Origin: Gonium pectorale
Lineage: Eukaryota; Chlorophyta; Chlorophyceae; Chlamydomonadales; Volvocaceae
Length of the DNA: 64,000 nucleotides
Direction of reading: 5' to 3'
NCBI GenBank assembly: GCA_001584585.1
Contig: LSYV01000005.1
Coordinates: forward strand, 3,124,312-3,188,311
Part shown: in pieces, positions 47,501 to 60,100 of the stretch
Position numbering within the stretch: the first letter of the stretch is position 1
Layout of the letters: each line of letters begins with the position of its first letter
Program-made: the position numbers and the translations under genes
The notes under the pieces: generated by a model
The model's database searches: none
What the model saw: only the letters and a program-made list of their open reading frames with translations
What the model was told of the DNA's origin: nothing

Positions 47501-50500
47501 GCGGCGTCCCTTGACTTGAGGCCTGCGACGGCCACGTAACAAAGGGCAGTCAGGCCCACGGGCAAATGGCTTGTTCCGGAACCCGTGTCAGCTCGCCCCA
47601 GAAGCGCAGAAACCCTCAGTCCGGCATGGACACCTGAAATCGGCGACCATGGGCCTGAACGTGCATTGCCCGCCTGCCGGAATTGCGGAGACCGAAGGCC
47701 TCAGCCCTAAGCCCTTACTTCTGCCGCCGCCAGTGGCGCCGCCTGCCGCCAGCTCCCGCTTGGCCGCTCCCTTGCCGATCCGGTGCTTGACAAAGTGCGC
47801 CTCCACCAGGCGCGTGTCGGCGGGCCGCTCCCAGACGTGCGGCAGCACGTGCAGCAGCGACTCACGGTACTCGCGGCAGGAGGCCTCGCCAAAGTGGCGC
47901 CCCTCCAGCTTCTCCGCGTCCAGCCTGCCGTTTGCGTACAGGGTGTGGAGGGCGCGCGGCGAGACGTGCGCCAAGAATCATGACTGTGTGCGCACAGGCA
48001 CTAAGGGGAGCGCGTTGAAGCGGAGAGGCGCATGCCGAGGGATAACGTTGGCGCGGCAGCCACGTGCCATGCACTCAACCTGGCGTCTCCAAGCGCTGAT
48101 GCAACCAACATTGTCCCGTATGGGAGTGGGAGGGGCGTCCGTGCATACCCCACGAGCTCGCCCTCGGAGTGTCGAAGCGGCGAGGATGGCATGGAAGCAA
48201 GGCAGCGGGGCCACAGTATACCGTTGCGCAACGCGCGCACGCAGTGTGCCCCCGCAGCACGGCGCCGTCACAACGCTGCGGCCGACCATCGCCCAGTGAC
48301 CCCACCTGTAGTTGTTCTGCGGCGTGAGCGCTCCGCCCAGGTCGTCGAGGTCCTTGTGGAAGTCCCCGCTGCCGTGCTTCCAGCGCACCGCCCCCTTGCT
48401 GCCCTCCAGCGCCACGTATGAGAAGTGGCGCGACCCCGGCAGGCCCGCCAGCGGGTCGCCCGCGTCCAGGTCGGCAAGAGCCTCGGCCACTCCTGAACGT
48501 GTGGAGTTTGTAGGAGGGCACAAGAGGAGCTGGCTTGCCGCGCCTCCACGTACGGGAGGAGGTGTGAGCCGGGCAGGCTAGCCAAAGGACTGACGCCTGT
48601 CCAGATCAGCGAATGCCTCTTGCACACGACTGGGGCTGGCCCAAGGGTGTCAGGCCACTCGCCTGTCTCCCTGCGGAGCGGCCAAGCGTGCAGCGCACCA
48701 CACAGACCCACACCAGACCCAGACCCACCCGCGCTCTTCATGTGCGCGGTCCGCTCCGCGTCCTCGCGCATCTCGCTGAGCAGCACGTCGTCGTCCTCGA
48801 AGAAGCTGCTGCTGGCGTTGGCACCAGACACTGACTCCAGGCCCTCGCCGCTGGCCAGGTCACCGCGCTGGGGGGTTGCAAGGGTGAAGAGCACGGCCGA
48901 GAGGGGATTTTAAACGGAGATACTAGAGAGACGACAGATGCGAAGAACGACAACGCCTCTGATATCCGGCGCGTGTACGCGAACACTTCCGGGCCTTCAA
49001 TCACGTGGCCATGCCATCCGGTGTGTTGAGTTGCAGAGGGGCGCCGTCAGCGCTCACAGGAATCGTCTCCATCAAAGCAAGCCGATAACGATACCTGCAT
49101 TCATTGCGTCCATTCCTGATCCGTCCCTGCAGCTGTGTTGTACCGACTTACCATGACGCTTGCGCCCACGATGATGAGCCCCCGGTCCGCGGTGTGCACC
49201 TGGTGCGGCGAGGTGTAGACTGCAACCTGCGCCAGGGGTCGCCGACGATCAGGCAGGGGTCAGCCTATGACGCACCAGCGGGCAAGTGCAACCTGCGTAT
49301 GGACAGTCAACACAGTCCGGCCGTAGCCTGAGTAACCCTGGCAGACCGAAACAGCAGCGCGGCGGTCCTTGGACCGGCGCATGGTCCGGTTGCCCCACAA
49401 CGCCTGCTGAAATGCGTCAAGACTGTTGCTGGTGATGGTGGACTGGGTCCAGGCTCGACGGCAATGGTTACTTGCATGTGCATACCGAGGTGCCGCAACT
49501 GCTGCCATCCTCCCAGCAACTGGACGTACCTCCTTGATGTGCGAGTGGTGCGGAAAGTGCTCCTTCGCGTCGTACTCCCACAGCAGCACCAGATTGTGGT
49601 CAAAGCACAGCACCTGACGCCAGAAGGGTGAACAAAGGGCGTTCGAGCCGGGCCGGCTCAACTAAGCGGGCAGCGGACAGGCAAACTGCCGCAGTTTAGT
49701 ATGAGGCCTCAGTCGTCCGGCAACCACGAACGGGGACCCGACGAGAACTCCAACCTGTACACATTCCAGCTTCGCACGGCTTCATGTAACCCTTTCCTTT
49801 GCAGACGCCTGTACCACCATATTTAACAAAGCTCAAAGACGTCAAAGGCCCCCCCTCTTCTACTGAAAGCACCATATGCTCACCTCGTAAATGCCTGCCC
49901 CAGTAAGATGCATACTCCGGCATCACGCAGGCCCCCGACCCACCTGCCAGGAGGCTGTCACCACCACGATAACCTGCTTGCGCAGCGGCCGCACTCGCTC
50001 CGCCGGCAGGGGATCGATGTACCCGACGGCTAGGGCCACCTGCAGAGATACACCCCAGGGATGCAAGCCGTGACAAGTTGTACGGCGCGACCCAATAGGG
50101 CAGCGGCTGGCAGTGGACATGCGAAAGAGGGCAGCTTAAGCCTCGCTCTGCAGCAGTGTGACCTGCTTCCGCTGAGGGTGATGCACAAGGCGTGAATCAC
50201 CCCGAGAGGGCATGTGCTGTTCCGTGCAGGATGCTGGGCCTATGGTCGGCCCCACGCCATACTCTGGCCACCCACCGGCCGGTGCCCCGCCGCCACCAGC
50301 GCCCGCTTGAAGAGCAGGGAGATGCCATTCAGCTCCACGGCCCTCGCAAAGCCCTCTCCGCGGTGCCCTGGAGGAGCGGGTTGGATGACCTGCCGCAGGA
50401 GAGGCAGCACAGAGGGCAGGCCTAGCTGTCATCTATCCGCGTATTCCCAAGATTCGGAGGCTGAATTCCCGACGTCACCCCGGTACCCGAGACTGGACTC

Positions 50501-51330
50501 GCGGACTGGCGCTTAGCGACATCATGGCCTCACGTTTGCCTCTGGCTGCACACGCCCTTCCCGCGCCGGTAAGCGAGGAGGCGGTCTGTGGGACCGGACC
50601 TCCGAGCCATACGTTTGGCTTGGCTAGACCCGCAACGGCCATTGGGCCCGCACCTGAAGCTTCAGGTCAGGGGTGGTGACAACCAGCTCCAAATGACCGT
50701 CACCATTAAGATCGGCCTGTGGTTCCAAGGCAGGAGCCCAGAAAGAGCCTGATGGCGGAGGGCCAGTGCCGGTAACCCACGCTCGCGCAAATCTACACAT
50801 CCTAAGCACCGGCTATAAGAAGCGCGCTGCGACAAATTTGCTGTCAGGAGAATCCATGATGCAAACAGCCCCGGTACTCACGCGCGCCGGCTTCCCACGC
50901 CGGCCCCGGGCTCTTCCCGACCCACCCGACCCGCCCGCAGCGCTTTCAGAGCGCGGGGTGATCCCCCTTGATGTCCCTGCGAAGTCTAGCTCATGCGAAC
51001 AGACAAGCCCGCGTCAAGTCCCCCATACTCCAACACCATAGCCCACCCCCTACCCGGCGTGCCTTGTACCTCGCAACGAGGCACAACCCCCGAACTCACC
51101 ACCGCTGGTGGTGGTAGCTCGTGATGCTGAGCGTACAGCTCCTGTGTCTCGTCTTGTGTGTGGTAAAACCTGAGTGTGTGGATCGTGTCCGGTCACCGGT
51201 CCGGTTCCTCGGTTCTTCCCGGGCAAATACCTTACCATGCCTTTTCAAACGTAAACGTGCCCTCGTTCTGCAGCGACACAAGCAGTGCCACGCATGCGAG
51301 CATCACAATGCCCACGTCTCTTTTATACAT
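44596..51330 (-). CDS. NERD1: FG-GAP repeat membrane protein, NERD1 orthologue
   Basis: Eighteen exons join in phase to 827 aa: 51330-51236, 51169-51100, 50716-50654, 50389-50276, 50039-49944, 49613-49530, 49226-49152, 48867-48729, 48492-48306, 47924-47719, 47522-47181, 46845-46722, 46564-46447, 46256-46114, 45867-45774, 45601-45484, 45262-45117, 44865-44596. An N-terminal signal/anchor (VGIVMLACVALLVSLQ) is followed by FG-GAP-type calcium loops ADLNGDGHLELVV, HADINGDGVLDHI and VADFNGDGLNDIILV. Other conserved blocks include VLCFDHNLVLLWE and CREYRESLLHVLPHVW. One C-terminal membrane helix (SLSALLLTLLVALGLVYL) precedes a short tail. This matches plant NERD1 along its whole length. In Arabidopsis NERD1 is a Golgi protein linked to exocyst-dependent growth. 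The algal version carries a low-complexity Ala/Gly insert in the 47522-47181 exon. Confidence 0.9.
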
Positions 51331-52239
51331 TTCCAGCTGTGACGATCTCACAAGATGTGGAATTAAGCAGTCTGTGCCCGCTACGATGATCGCGAAGTCG
51401 GAAGCATTTCGTCAAATTTCCTAGGCTTCCCACCCGCAGCGCTAGGTAGAGCTGCCAGAATGCATCAATGGAATTCGGAACGGTGATGTATGACTCAAGA
51501 CTTCACAGATGCTTGTGTCCGCGGAAGGCAGTCTAGAGGGAAAGCGGAAGTGCAGGACTGTCGACGTTGCGGTCTCCTTGTGGCGACAAGAACTGTGCTG
51601 AAGAGCAGAGCTACCGTAGCCAAGTGGCCGGCCCGCGGGTCGCGTCGTACGTACCGCCCCAGCACATTTCTTCCTTTCCTCGCCGCACGGGTGCAGCAGG
51701 TGCAGCTCAGACGGATGAGAACGTCTTGTATGGAGCGCTGATACGCCTCAAGCCTCCGACAATGCCGCAACATTTGGCTGCGAGGTGTCGCTGGCGCGGC
51801 TGGACAAGGAACATACTACCTTGCATGACGACCGCAAACAATGCGACACATGCCTGTCCCAACGCCCGCACGTGCCCCGGTGCCATCCTGCATCGGAACT
51901 CCAAAATCTATCCTGCAACTGCGACGCTCCTGGGCAAAAGCAATGGCGCTATAGCCTCAACCCGCCCTACAAGCGCTTACGCCTGCTGTGAGCCACAAAA
52001 CACGAAACCTGCAAGGCTCTCATGCAAGATATCTGCAAAGTAGAAGGCCGAACGACCAGATCATGCCAGCCATATGGGCTGAGCCACGCCGTCGTTGAAC
52101 AGCCGAAACACCCTTTCTCTAAGCTTCTACACGCCACCACCAAAGACGCAATGCACTTGATTCGACGCTCAGCACGCCGAGCTGCCAGTTCATTATAACA
52201 TTGTGTCCGTCTCCGGGGACCACCGACCGGCAGCTCCCA
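51331..52239. other. Upstream region of NERD1-like gene, no other gene seen
   Basis: It contains the NERD1 promoter and probably the 3' UTR of the minus-strand gene ending at 52240. Open frames here are short and without motifs. Confidence 0.5.
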
Positions 52240-54354
52240 TTAGATCTCCACCGCCTGCTGGTCCCGCGCCCCAGCGGCCCCATGGGACGGCCCCGCCTCC
52301 AACACCACAATATCGTCCGCGTCCGAGCCAGCCGCATCCTCGTCTCCGGGCTCCGCCAGAGCCGCGAAAACGTCGGGCACCTGTCCTGAGGTCGTGGGCA
52401 TCTTGCACACCTCCGTCTGCACCTCGTTCGCGCGCCGCTCCGTCAGGCCCCCCACCGCCGCCAGCACCGCCGCCGCCGCATCCGGCTGTAGCCGCACACG
52501 TGCCGGCGCTGCGGCCGGCGCGGCGCCGGCCGATGTTGACGGCCCGGCGGCCGCGCCAGCGTCAGCGGCCTGGCTGCTGCCCAACGCCGCCGCGCACGTG
52601 GAGCAGGCGCCGGGGCCCTCAGCGCAGCCGAGCCAGCCCGATTGCGCGAGAGTCGCCGCCTCGGGCGCCGCCGCCACGGCTGCCGTGACACAGTCCGCCG
52701 CCAGCTGCTCGAAGAAGCGACTGGTGCCTTTGCCCGGGTACCACCTGCAGCAACCGGCCGGGAGAAGCGCGTGAGGTGTTTGGAACACTGGGAAAGAGTT
52801 CGAGGCATGCAGGCACTCGTCGGTAGAGAGGGAACCGGACGCGGACATACAAGGGCACGCGCGGGCATCGGAAATCCACGTTTACACAACTAACAGGCAA
52901 GCTGGAGACAACTACGCCCTACGTTGGTCAAAGCGCGGAACACAAACATCGAGAGGGTCTCCAACCTAACACCATGCACGCTCTGTCGCTTGACACGATG
53001 GGACACATTACAGGTACCAGTATCAACCGGCGCAATGGGGCTCCGCAACCGCCCTGAATCAATATTGTTCCTAGCGCATAGGTACCAAGGATACCACAGT
53101 GTGCACAATGGCCACGGTGCCACCTTGCGAGGGCGCTGAGCACAGGAGCTCCGCGGCAGTCCGCAAGCCGAAACCCCTCCGGTCCCAGACCCTCTCCCGC
53201 ACTACGCATGAAGCCGCTGCATGCGCGCCCCGCCTCCCAAAAGGCACCCTCATGCCTCTGCCTCACTTGCGGCACTTGCACTCGAGCTCAAGCAGCTTGA
53301 CCAACGAGGCCTTGTGCGATCCCGGGCCCGCCCCGCCCGCGGCTGCAGCCCCGTCCGCCGCGCCGGAGCCGGCATGAGCAGCAGCGGGCGCGGCCGCGAA
53401 CAGCTCCCGGTGGCACGCAAAATCCGCCAGCTTTGCGAAGACGGCGCTCCGCGGGGCGCCCGCCACTGCTGCTGCGCTGCCATGAGGCGGCGCGAAGCGA
53501 TCGCGCAGAAAATCGGGCGGCCGCTCAGATAGGGGCACGTCGTCGGCCGCCTTCGCGGCCTCATACTCCTGCAGGGACTCTTGCATGGCAAGACCCACAT
53601 CCTTGATCTCCTCCTGCAGCTCCAGGTTCACGGCCAGCCACATCTGGGCCTCCTCAAGCCATGCGTTGTGGAGCGCGCCAGCCGCCGCCGCGCCGACCGA
53701 CGAAACGGCTGCGCCGCCGTAAACTGCCTCATGCGTCTCCTTCAGCGCGTTCATGGCAGTTTCGAGTGGGATGCCGGTCAGGGTAACCAGGTCCTTGGCC
53801 GCCCGGTTGATGTCAGGTGCGGCCTCTGACGGGCCCGGCCCGGCGCCTTCGTCATCCTCCCCATCGCCGTCCTCCCCCTCCCCCTCCCCTTCATCAGCCT
53901 CGTCGTCTCCCCCTGCTAGAGCCGCTCCACCGTTAAGTGCCATGGCTGCAATGGGAGCAGGGCCGGCCGCCGCTGCGGCTGCTGTGGCGGTAGCGCTGTG
54001 GGCTAGGGAGGCAGTGTAGGCTGCCAACAGGTTTGCCGGATCCAGAGTTGAGTAGTGGCTGGGCTCATGGAGGAGCTGCGGCGTTGATTGGTGGTGTTGG
54101 GTCGTGAGTGCCGCTTGGTCTGCAGGAAGGGAGGTGCGGGAAGTGATATCGTAGCAGGCGGGTTTTTGGCGGGTTTTGGTCGGCGCCCCGGCACCCCATG
54201 AAGCACAAAGTGCCACCAAACGGCCAGCAAAACGGCCACGCTCATACTTACGTACACGTTCGCCGGCGTTCAGGGGCGTCTCTTCAAGGTCTGCGTCCGC
54301 TCTCCGCCGCTTGCCCCGCCCCGCCGATGCGTCTGAAGCCCCGCGCTTAGGCAT
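52240..54354 (-). CDS. Uncharacterised nuclear-looking protein, acidic with UBA-like helix region
   Basis: Three exons (54354-54252, 54119-53267, 52744-52240) join in phase to 486 aa. The N terminus has a basic, NLS-like cluster (GKRRRADAD). A long acidic Glu/Asp/Gly tract follows (about residues 115-145). A helical segment LVTLTGIPLETAMNALKETH resembles a UBA-type three-helix motif. Then come long helices (MWLAVNLELQEEIKDVGLAM) and a block LLELECKCRKWYPGKG, FFEQLAADC that crosses the second splice junction. The C-terminal third is low-complexity Ala-rich, ending in an acidic DEDAAGSDADD stretch. I do not recognise the family. The UBA comparison is weak, and the protein could equally be a chromatin or transcription-associated factor. 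Confidence 0.65.
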
Positions 54355-54635
54355 TGTGCCCTTTTGGCCAGCTGGGCCTGATCAGGCTTCTGAAACGGCC
54401 TAAACTGCTCTGTCCGTCGGCCGATTTCGAGGCCCACTTCACGAGCTCCGCAACTTAACAGCGCTTGGCGGATAGGAATAATAGTCGATGCTCTGATAGC
54501 GCAGCAGTAAGCAAGAGCTAGAGTCGTTGCGGACGTGTTAACCAACGTCGTTGAACGTGAACTTGATAAGATGCGGACTGAGAATAGATATCAATGTGCA
54601 GTGCACAAGTGCGCCCGAAACTTGCGTATGAAGTA

Positions 54636-56199
54636 CTAGTTCGCGATTTTTGCGTCCACCATGTCCTTGAAGTCCTTTAGGATAGAGAGGCTCTCCTGCA
54701 GCACTGCGTTGTTTTTCACAGGCAGGGATACGTCCGATGGCGGGGCAGGAATGGCGGGGACGGCAGGGGCTTGCCGCGCTGCACCAGGAACCAGGATACC
54801 CTCCGCGCGGACCTGCAGATAGTGACAAATCTCCTAAGCGAGAGGCAACGGACTGTAAAGGCGCAACCCCGTGTGCATACCCGGGACACAGCCCCGCCTT
54901 GCGCCGGTTCACTCATGCAGCACGCACCCCAAGAATTGCTGATATAGAGCTTCAATGAGTGTCAAGAATGTTAGTTTAAATCACCAGCTTGCCGCACTAG
55001 GAAAGACAGGTCTCAGGAGTACGGCAAGCGTACACGCGTAGCCCTGCAGGGCAGGACACTCTCATTTTGTCGGTAGTTTTGCTGCGGATCAAATGCCCTA
55101 GAACCCAAAAGATGGATGAGCATCGCAACAGGTCATATCGTGCAGCCACCAGCACGTGGTGCCAAAACCCAGCAGTTCTCGGCCACTCCTGCGCCTAATA
55201 TGCCTCCTGCCTCACATCAATAAATAACACCGACACAGGCATGTATTTCATTCATTCTCTGCATTCGCGAGCTCTTGTCTAGCACTTGACCGTGCCAGCG
55301 GCACCGTAGATCCGCGAGCATGCTTGGGCGTCCACGTCTAGGCGCCAGCTCCCATTAACATTTCCGCAAAGGTGCTATCAGCCACTCCCTTTATCACCAT
55401 ACTACACGTTAGCCGCCCAGCGCTTATGTTGCTTGCCCTAAGCAAACGCCGTTAACATGACCTTGCCCCGCCCCACCCCGCCTGGCCGTTCTCAAATGGT
55501 TCGCTTATGCCTAGGCGCAGGGGCAGGAATGCTACAACCACCGGCACCAACGAGCTGCAACTTGCAACTGTGTGTGACTGATCGCACTCCGGGCGCACCC
55601 CTGGCCAGCGCTGTCCAAAACCCCGCAGGTCCAAGGCATTCTAGGCGTGACCGCCTGCGGGCTGTGCCCCGTGCTTGAACGCAAGATCCAGCTCCTGCAC
55701 GCATGGACACACGGGCGTTGATATGCCGAGGTTATACATGGACACACATTAAACCCATCAAACGCTCCCGCGGTCTCAGGTTGCGTCACCCCTCCCCTCC
55801 CGGCCTGCAGCTCATTCTCCGCAGGACACCTAGCAGGAGCGGAGACCCCGGCGTCTACTCGACGCTGCTCTGGACTTACCAACACGTTCTTGACCTTGCG
55901 GCCGTAGAGCTGGTACACCATCGATTGCCGCTTAACGACCTCAAGCTCCTGCCGCCCAGCGGTTAGGAGAGCCTGCGCGGCTGCCGGATCTGACACTGCT
56001 GCACCTTCATGGAAGCCCTCGCGGGCACGCCGCTGTATGTACCTGCGTTGTAGGAGGAAACCCGTCGGTGCGGAAGGCCTTGTCTCACAACGTAATCAAC
56101 CAAATCCTTTCCAGGTGCTTACTCGCGAATGTTGTAATTCGGGAATCGCCGGCCCTCGCGCAGAAGTGCCCGAAATAGCGAGCGAGCCTCTGCACTCAT
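54636..56199 (-). CDS. LYRM4: LYR-motif protein ISD11/LYRM4 with C-terminal extension
   Basis: Exons 56199-56123 and 56042-55880 encode the complete LYR core: SLFRALLREGRRFPNYN, then IREYIQRRAREGF, then ELEVVKRQSMVYQLYG. This is the Complex1_LYR fold of ISD11, the partner that stabilises the mitochondrial cysteine desulfurase NFS1 (with acyl carrier protein) for Fe-S cluster synthesis. A third exon, 54812-54636, joins in phase 0 across a ~1.07-kb intron. It adds a Pro/Ala linker and a predicted helix (NNAVLQESLSILKDFKDMVD) before TAG, giving 138 aa in total versus about 90 for typical ISD11. The LYR assignment is strong. The last exon could instead belong to a separate small gene. The gene is head to head with the 56376 gene. 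Confidence 0.8.
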
Positions 56200-56375
56200 G
56201 ATCTAAACTGGTGACTGCCACGTATTGGACCGAATAATAAGCTTCTGCGCGCACCATCGCCCTCAAACGACGAACGGCAGGTCGTTGGGGCAACTGCCCC
56301 ACGGTTTGGCTCTTTGGCACATTGGCACATTGGCACAAATGCCGCACCCCCGCCCACCTATTAACGTACAGTATC
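56200..56375. promoter_or_regulatory. Short divergent intergenic region (LYRM4 / 56376 gene)
   Basis: Only 176 bp separate the two start codons, so the genes must share or overlap promoters. It contains three tandem copies of a ttggcaca-like unit around 56310-56338. No TATA box is evident. Confidence 0.5.
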
Positions 56376-57014
56376 ATGGAAGATGATGGTGGTGGTGGAG
56401 CTCCTGTTGGGGGCGACGCTGGCCTCAACGAGCTGTGTGGCTGCATGGAATTAACTTTTTTAGACATTCCCGACCTGGTAGACACTGACGAAGAGGATGC
56501 TATGGACGCCACCCCAGCAGCCTCGACAGGTGAGGGGTGTTGGTATCCGTAAGGCCTCGGCCTTCCGTACCCGTCCTGACTCGCCCACGAACCGTTCGCC
56601 TACGGTCACAACTTCTTGCCCACAGTACAAGGCCCTGGGACAGATACACAGCCACAGACCTCACCGACCCAATCCCTGTGCAGCGGGTGGCCGGCGCCAC
56701 CCCAAGCCAACCAGCTCCCGTTATTGACGGCCATGGACGCCCGCTACCAGAGCCGCTGGCCGGGGCAGCGGCATCAACAAGGGCATCAGGCGCAGCAGCA
56801 GCTCCCAACTCAAGTGGGCGTTGGAACCACGGGTGCGGACGTCGTGCCACCCGGACCCACGCCGTGGTGGGCATCTCCCGCAACGGCTGCGCCGGTGGGC
56901 ATTCAGCCAGCGGCTGTGTCGGGTCTAGCTTGGTCGGCGGAGCACCAGCAGGCGGTTGAGCGGCAAGTGCGGCTGGTGCAGCCGCAACTGCCCGGGCAGG
57001 GCAACGTTAGGTGA
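56376..57014 (+). CDS. Small orphan protein: acidic N terminus, Gln/Pro-rich C terminus
   Basis: Two exons (56376-56529 and 56626-57014) join in phase 1 to 180 aa. Residues ~1-50 are Gly- and acid-rich with a hydrophobic/acidic segment (MELTFLDIPDLVDTDEEDAM). The rest is rich in Gln, Pro, Trp and Gly (SRWPGQRHQQGHQAQQQ, PTPWWASPATAAP) and ends in a Gln-rich helix-like stretch. There is no recognisable domain. The composition resembles a transcriptional activation or scaffold segment, but that is a guess. An in-frame upstream ATG exists at 56322. The later one was chosen because the added residues look like UTR. Confidence 0.55.
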
Positions 57015-57186
57015 CGCCGGCCTCGACGAGGGCAGAGGGCAGTGGGGGCGGTGCATACTGTGCGGTATGAGAGGCAAGGTCCAGCCGGGAAGGGAGACAA
57101 TGACTTCCCAGCAGTGCGGCGCGTTCCTGATTGTGGAGGTTGCTAGTAGGTGCTGGTGTCAAAGGAACGTGATAGTGCAGACTGAC

Positions 57187-57191
57187 TGTAA
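57187..57191 (+). terminator. TGTAA 3'-end signal candidate
   Basis: TGTAA lies 173 nt after the stop codon of the 56376 gene, a typical distance for this signal in Chlamydomonas-type algae. Confidence 0.45.
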
Positions 57192-60100
57192 GCGGGCCTA
57201 AAATGTGGAGGAGGGATCAGGGGCAAAGATGGAGCTGTTGCGCAAAGTTGCGCAAACCATTAGTGTTGCAAATTATACCGTTATGTTAGTCGGCCACTGC
57301 CTGCACTGCTATGCCAACGCTTGGTACTTTAAGAATTATAATGCTTAAACACTGGGAGCATTGAGCAGGGTCTGTATTCAGGGGTGGTTAAAGGCATGGG
57401 AGGAAGGTGGTCCCGTACGCCACGGGCTTCAAGGTACTTCCACTACCTGCAAACATTTTGAGTGCTCAATGAGGTAGCGTGATGTACACTGACTGCAGTG
57501 TCACTTGCTATGATCTCAAAGATGCAGGTAATGCTCAGTGCCTATCCGGTGTCCTGGAGCCGTTTGCTTTTTTTGGGTCCCTGTGAGGGCCGCATGTCGA
57601 CGATCACAGGTGTTAAGGGGTGAGCCGGCTGCATGTCAACGGCGGATTTTGTGATATGTTGCTGTATGGCAATGATGAGCGAGGAAGCGCGGAACAGTTG
57701 TGCATTAGCCGTGGCCCATCTGTGTGCTGGGGTGGGCCTTGGGAACGGGTCAAGATTGCGCATTGGCTATTGTTGTACAAAGCCCGATTGCCACAGGCAA
57801 AAGCAGATGAGGCTGCAGATAGCAGCTCCCTTTCAAGACGCTTTTGAGACGTTTGCACAACGTACTTGATGGCACTGGCTTTTGACCGCGAGTCGCTCGC
57901 TGCCCCTTGACACTCATCTCAACCCTCGCCTCAGTGCAACCACACACTGTGGCGAGGGTGCGCTGACGGTGTTTGGTCTAGGTTGCCACGGTGCGCTGTA
58001 CTTAGGGAAGGGTTTCGGAGGGCTATTTGTCCCTCCTGATGTCTGCGCCCTTTCTTGCCTCTCTGCCTGTAACCTTTCTACAGGAAAAAACAGCGACTCG
58101 CACATGTAAGCACGTTGCCCTCAGTCCATGCAATGTGGCCTGTAATGCCACCCAAGCACGCCCTGGCCTCGCCGATCCCCGCCTCGACACACGCCGAGCA
58201 CGCCCCACGCGCATGCGGCAGAGCTGGCCCCATTGTTCCACGTCCAAGCCTCGGGAATGTATTCACGTTTGCCGCACGAGCGCCGCGCTGGGTGTGCCAA
58301 AGAGGCCGAAGCCACCGCAGAGCAACGCCTCCACTCGGCACACTGTCCGCCACTCCGCCCCAACACAGACCGTCTAGCCCTGCTCAGCAAGAGTCGACGG
58401 GAGACACCATACCGCCAGCCCCCGTGCGGGAGCTCAGAGCGGAGCCCCGCCTCCCGTGTGCTCGCAATCCCCAACCCGCACAACCTTCTTCGTATGGTTG
58501 AGCTACCGGGTGTTGCGCTGGGGACAAAAGTGCAAGGGCATCGCCTCTGCTGGGTCCTCAACCCAGCAGGTGGAGCGTGGCGACGACTACCATGCGTTCG
58601 ACGCACGTTGAGTGGCACAGGCCCAGCACGCTTGCTTTGCCTGCTTCCTCTTCACGGGTGACTGAACCAAGGCACAGTGCCTTGCGCGGTTCCTTCGTCA
58701 CTATAGCATGTCCGTAGAGGCTGCCTTCCCCGTTTCTGGTTCTCTTTTTTATAGCAGCACCAGGGCCCGGGCGGTAGCTCGTCGCCCAGGACCCCGCGTG
58801 TCCTACGCAGCTGCATCGCTCTACGAAGCGAACCGCATTCTCTGGCGACAAGATCCCGCCAGGGCCATGGCGCCACAAACCACACGAAACAGCCGTGCAA
58901 GATTCTCCGCCCCTGTCCAGCCGGCGCTCTTGTATAGTATGTCACCAGCGGAGCACTCGGCAGCCTAACGGCTGCCGCTGTCCAGATACTCCTCAGGTTC
59001 TTCAAAGGTGACGCCACAGTGCCGCGGGGCCGTCGCAGGGATGATGTCCTCCGGCCCAGCCGCATCTTTGTATGCCCGCGACGGGCGTCTGGGGCGCCCA
59101 GACCTGCCTGACATGCTTGCCCACAACCCGTTGGAAAGCCACATATAGCATTGTGCTGAGACAGGGGTAGCCGGGGCGCCCGAGGTGATGCAGCAGGCAT
59201 GACGGGTGCGGTAAGGACCCACACCCGAGAGACTAGGCCCAGCGGGTCCTCACAAGGTGCACATCTCTGGAAGGCTCGCTAACCAGGGCGCCCGACTTCG
59301 CAGGAAACGACAAACGAGGCCGTCGCTGGCGCGGCCGGCAAAGCAGCCGTCGGAGCAGCGGCCGGATCATAACGCCAGTCGCAGTTGGCTGCCGCGCAGC
59401 AATGCCCCGGGAAGAGCAGCGGCCGAGTTGCCTAGACCACCTCCGTTCTCACGTGCTACGGGTCCTAGACCACCTCCGTGCTCCGGGTTCTCACTATGCT
59501 CTTTACCACGCCCGTGAACTTGGCAGCGTAAAACCCATGGGCGAGATGGAAGGTTCTGCAGTCGCCTTGTAGTTGGCGAGCGCCGTGCATGCAAGCTTTC
59601 CGGGGCCGGAACCGCTGGCGCTCAAGCAAGTGCGCTCAGGTCCCCTACATGGCTGACCGTCTGCACTAAAACGTCAAGGGCATCACGCGCGCGGGTACAG
59701 TTGATGTGCAGGAGCGTTCGGAGGGGCCTTGCAGAGGGCAATCCATTCGTCGGAAAACGGAAACAGAGAAGGCAGTCTCTACGGTCATACACACCCGTCG
59801 TTCCATTTCAACACCCGGAGGTGCGATGTTTCCAGCAGGGCGCCGAGCACACGTACGCCTTCACCTACCCTGTTACTTGCTGCAGCGAGCGGCGGCGCCT
59901 TCGCCACACCGACGGCCGCAACCCCGCCCGGAGGCAATTCTGTTGGCGGCGCGGCTGTAGCACCAGGCTCGAGCGAGGCGCCAGAGACTACTCTCTGCCC
60001 TGGCAGCGTGCGTCCCTGGGGTTGGGGGAATACATGTCCGCCTGGAACGGCCCCTGAGAACACGGGAACTGCCACGCGGCTGAAATGCGGAGTCGGAAGC

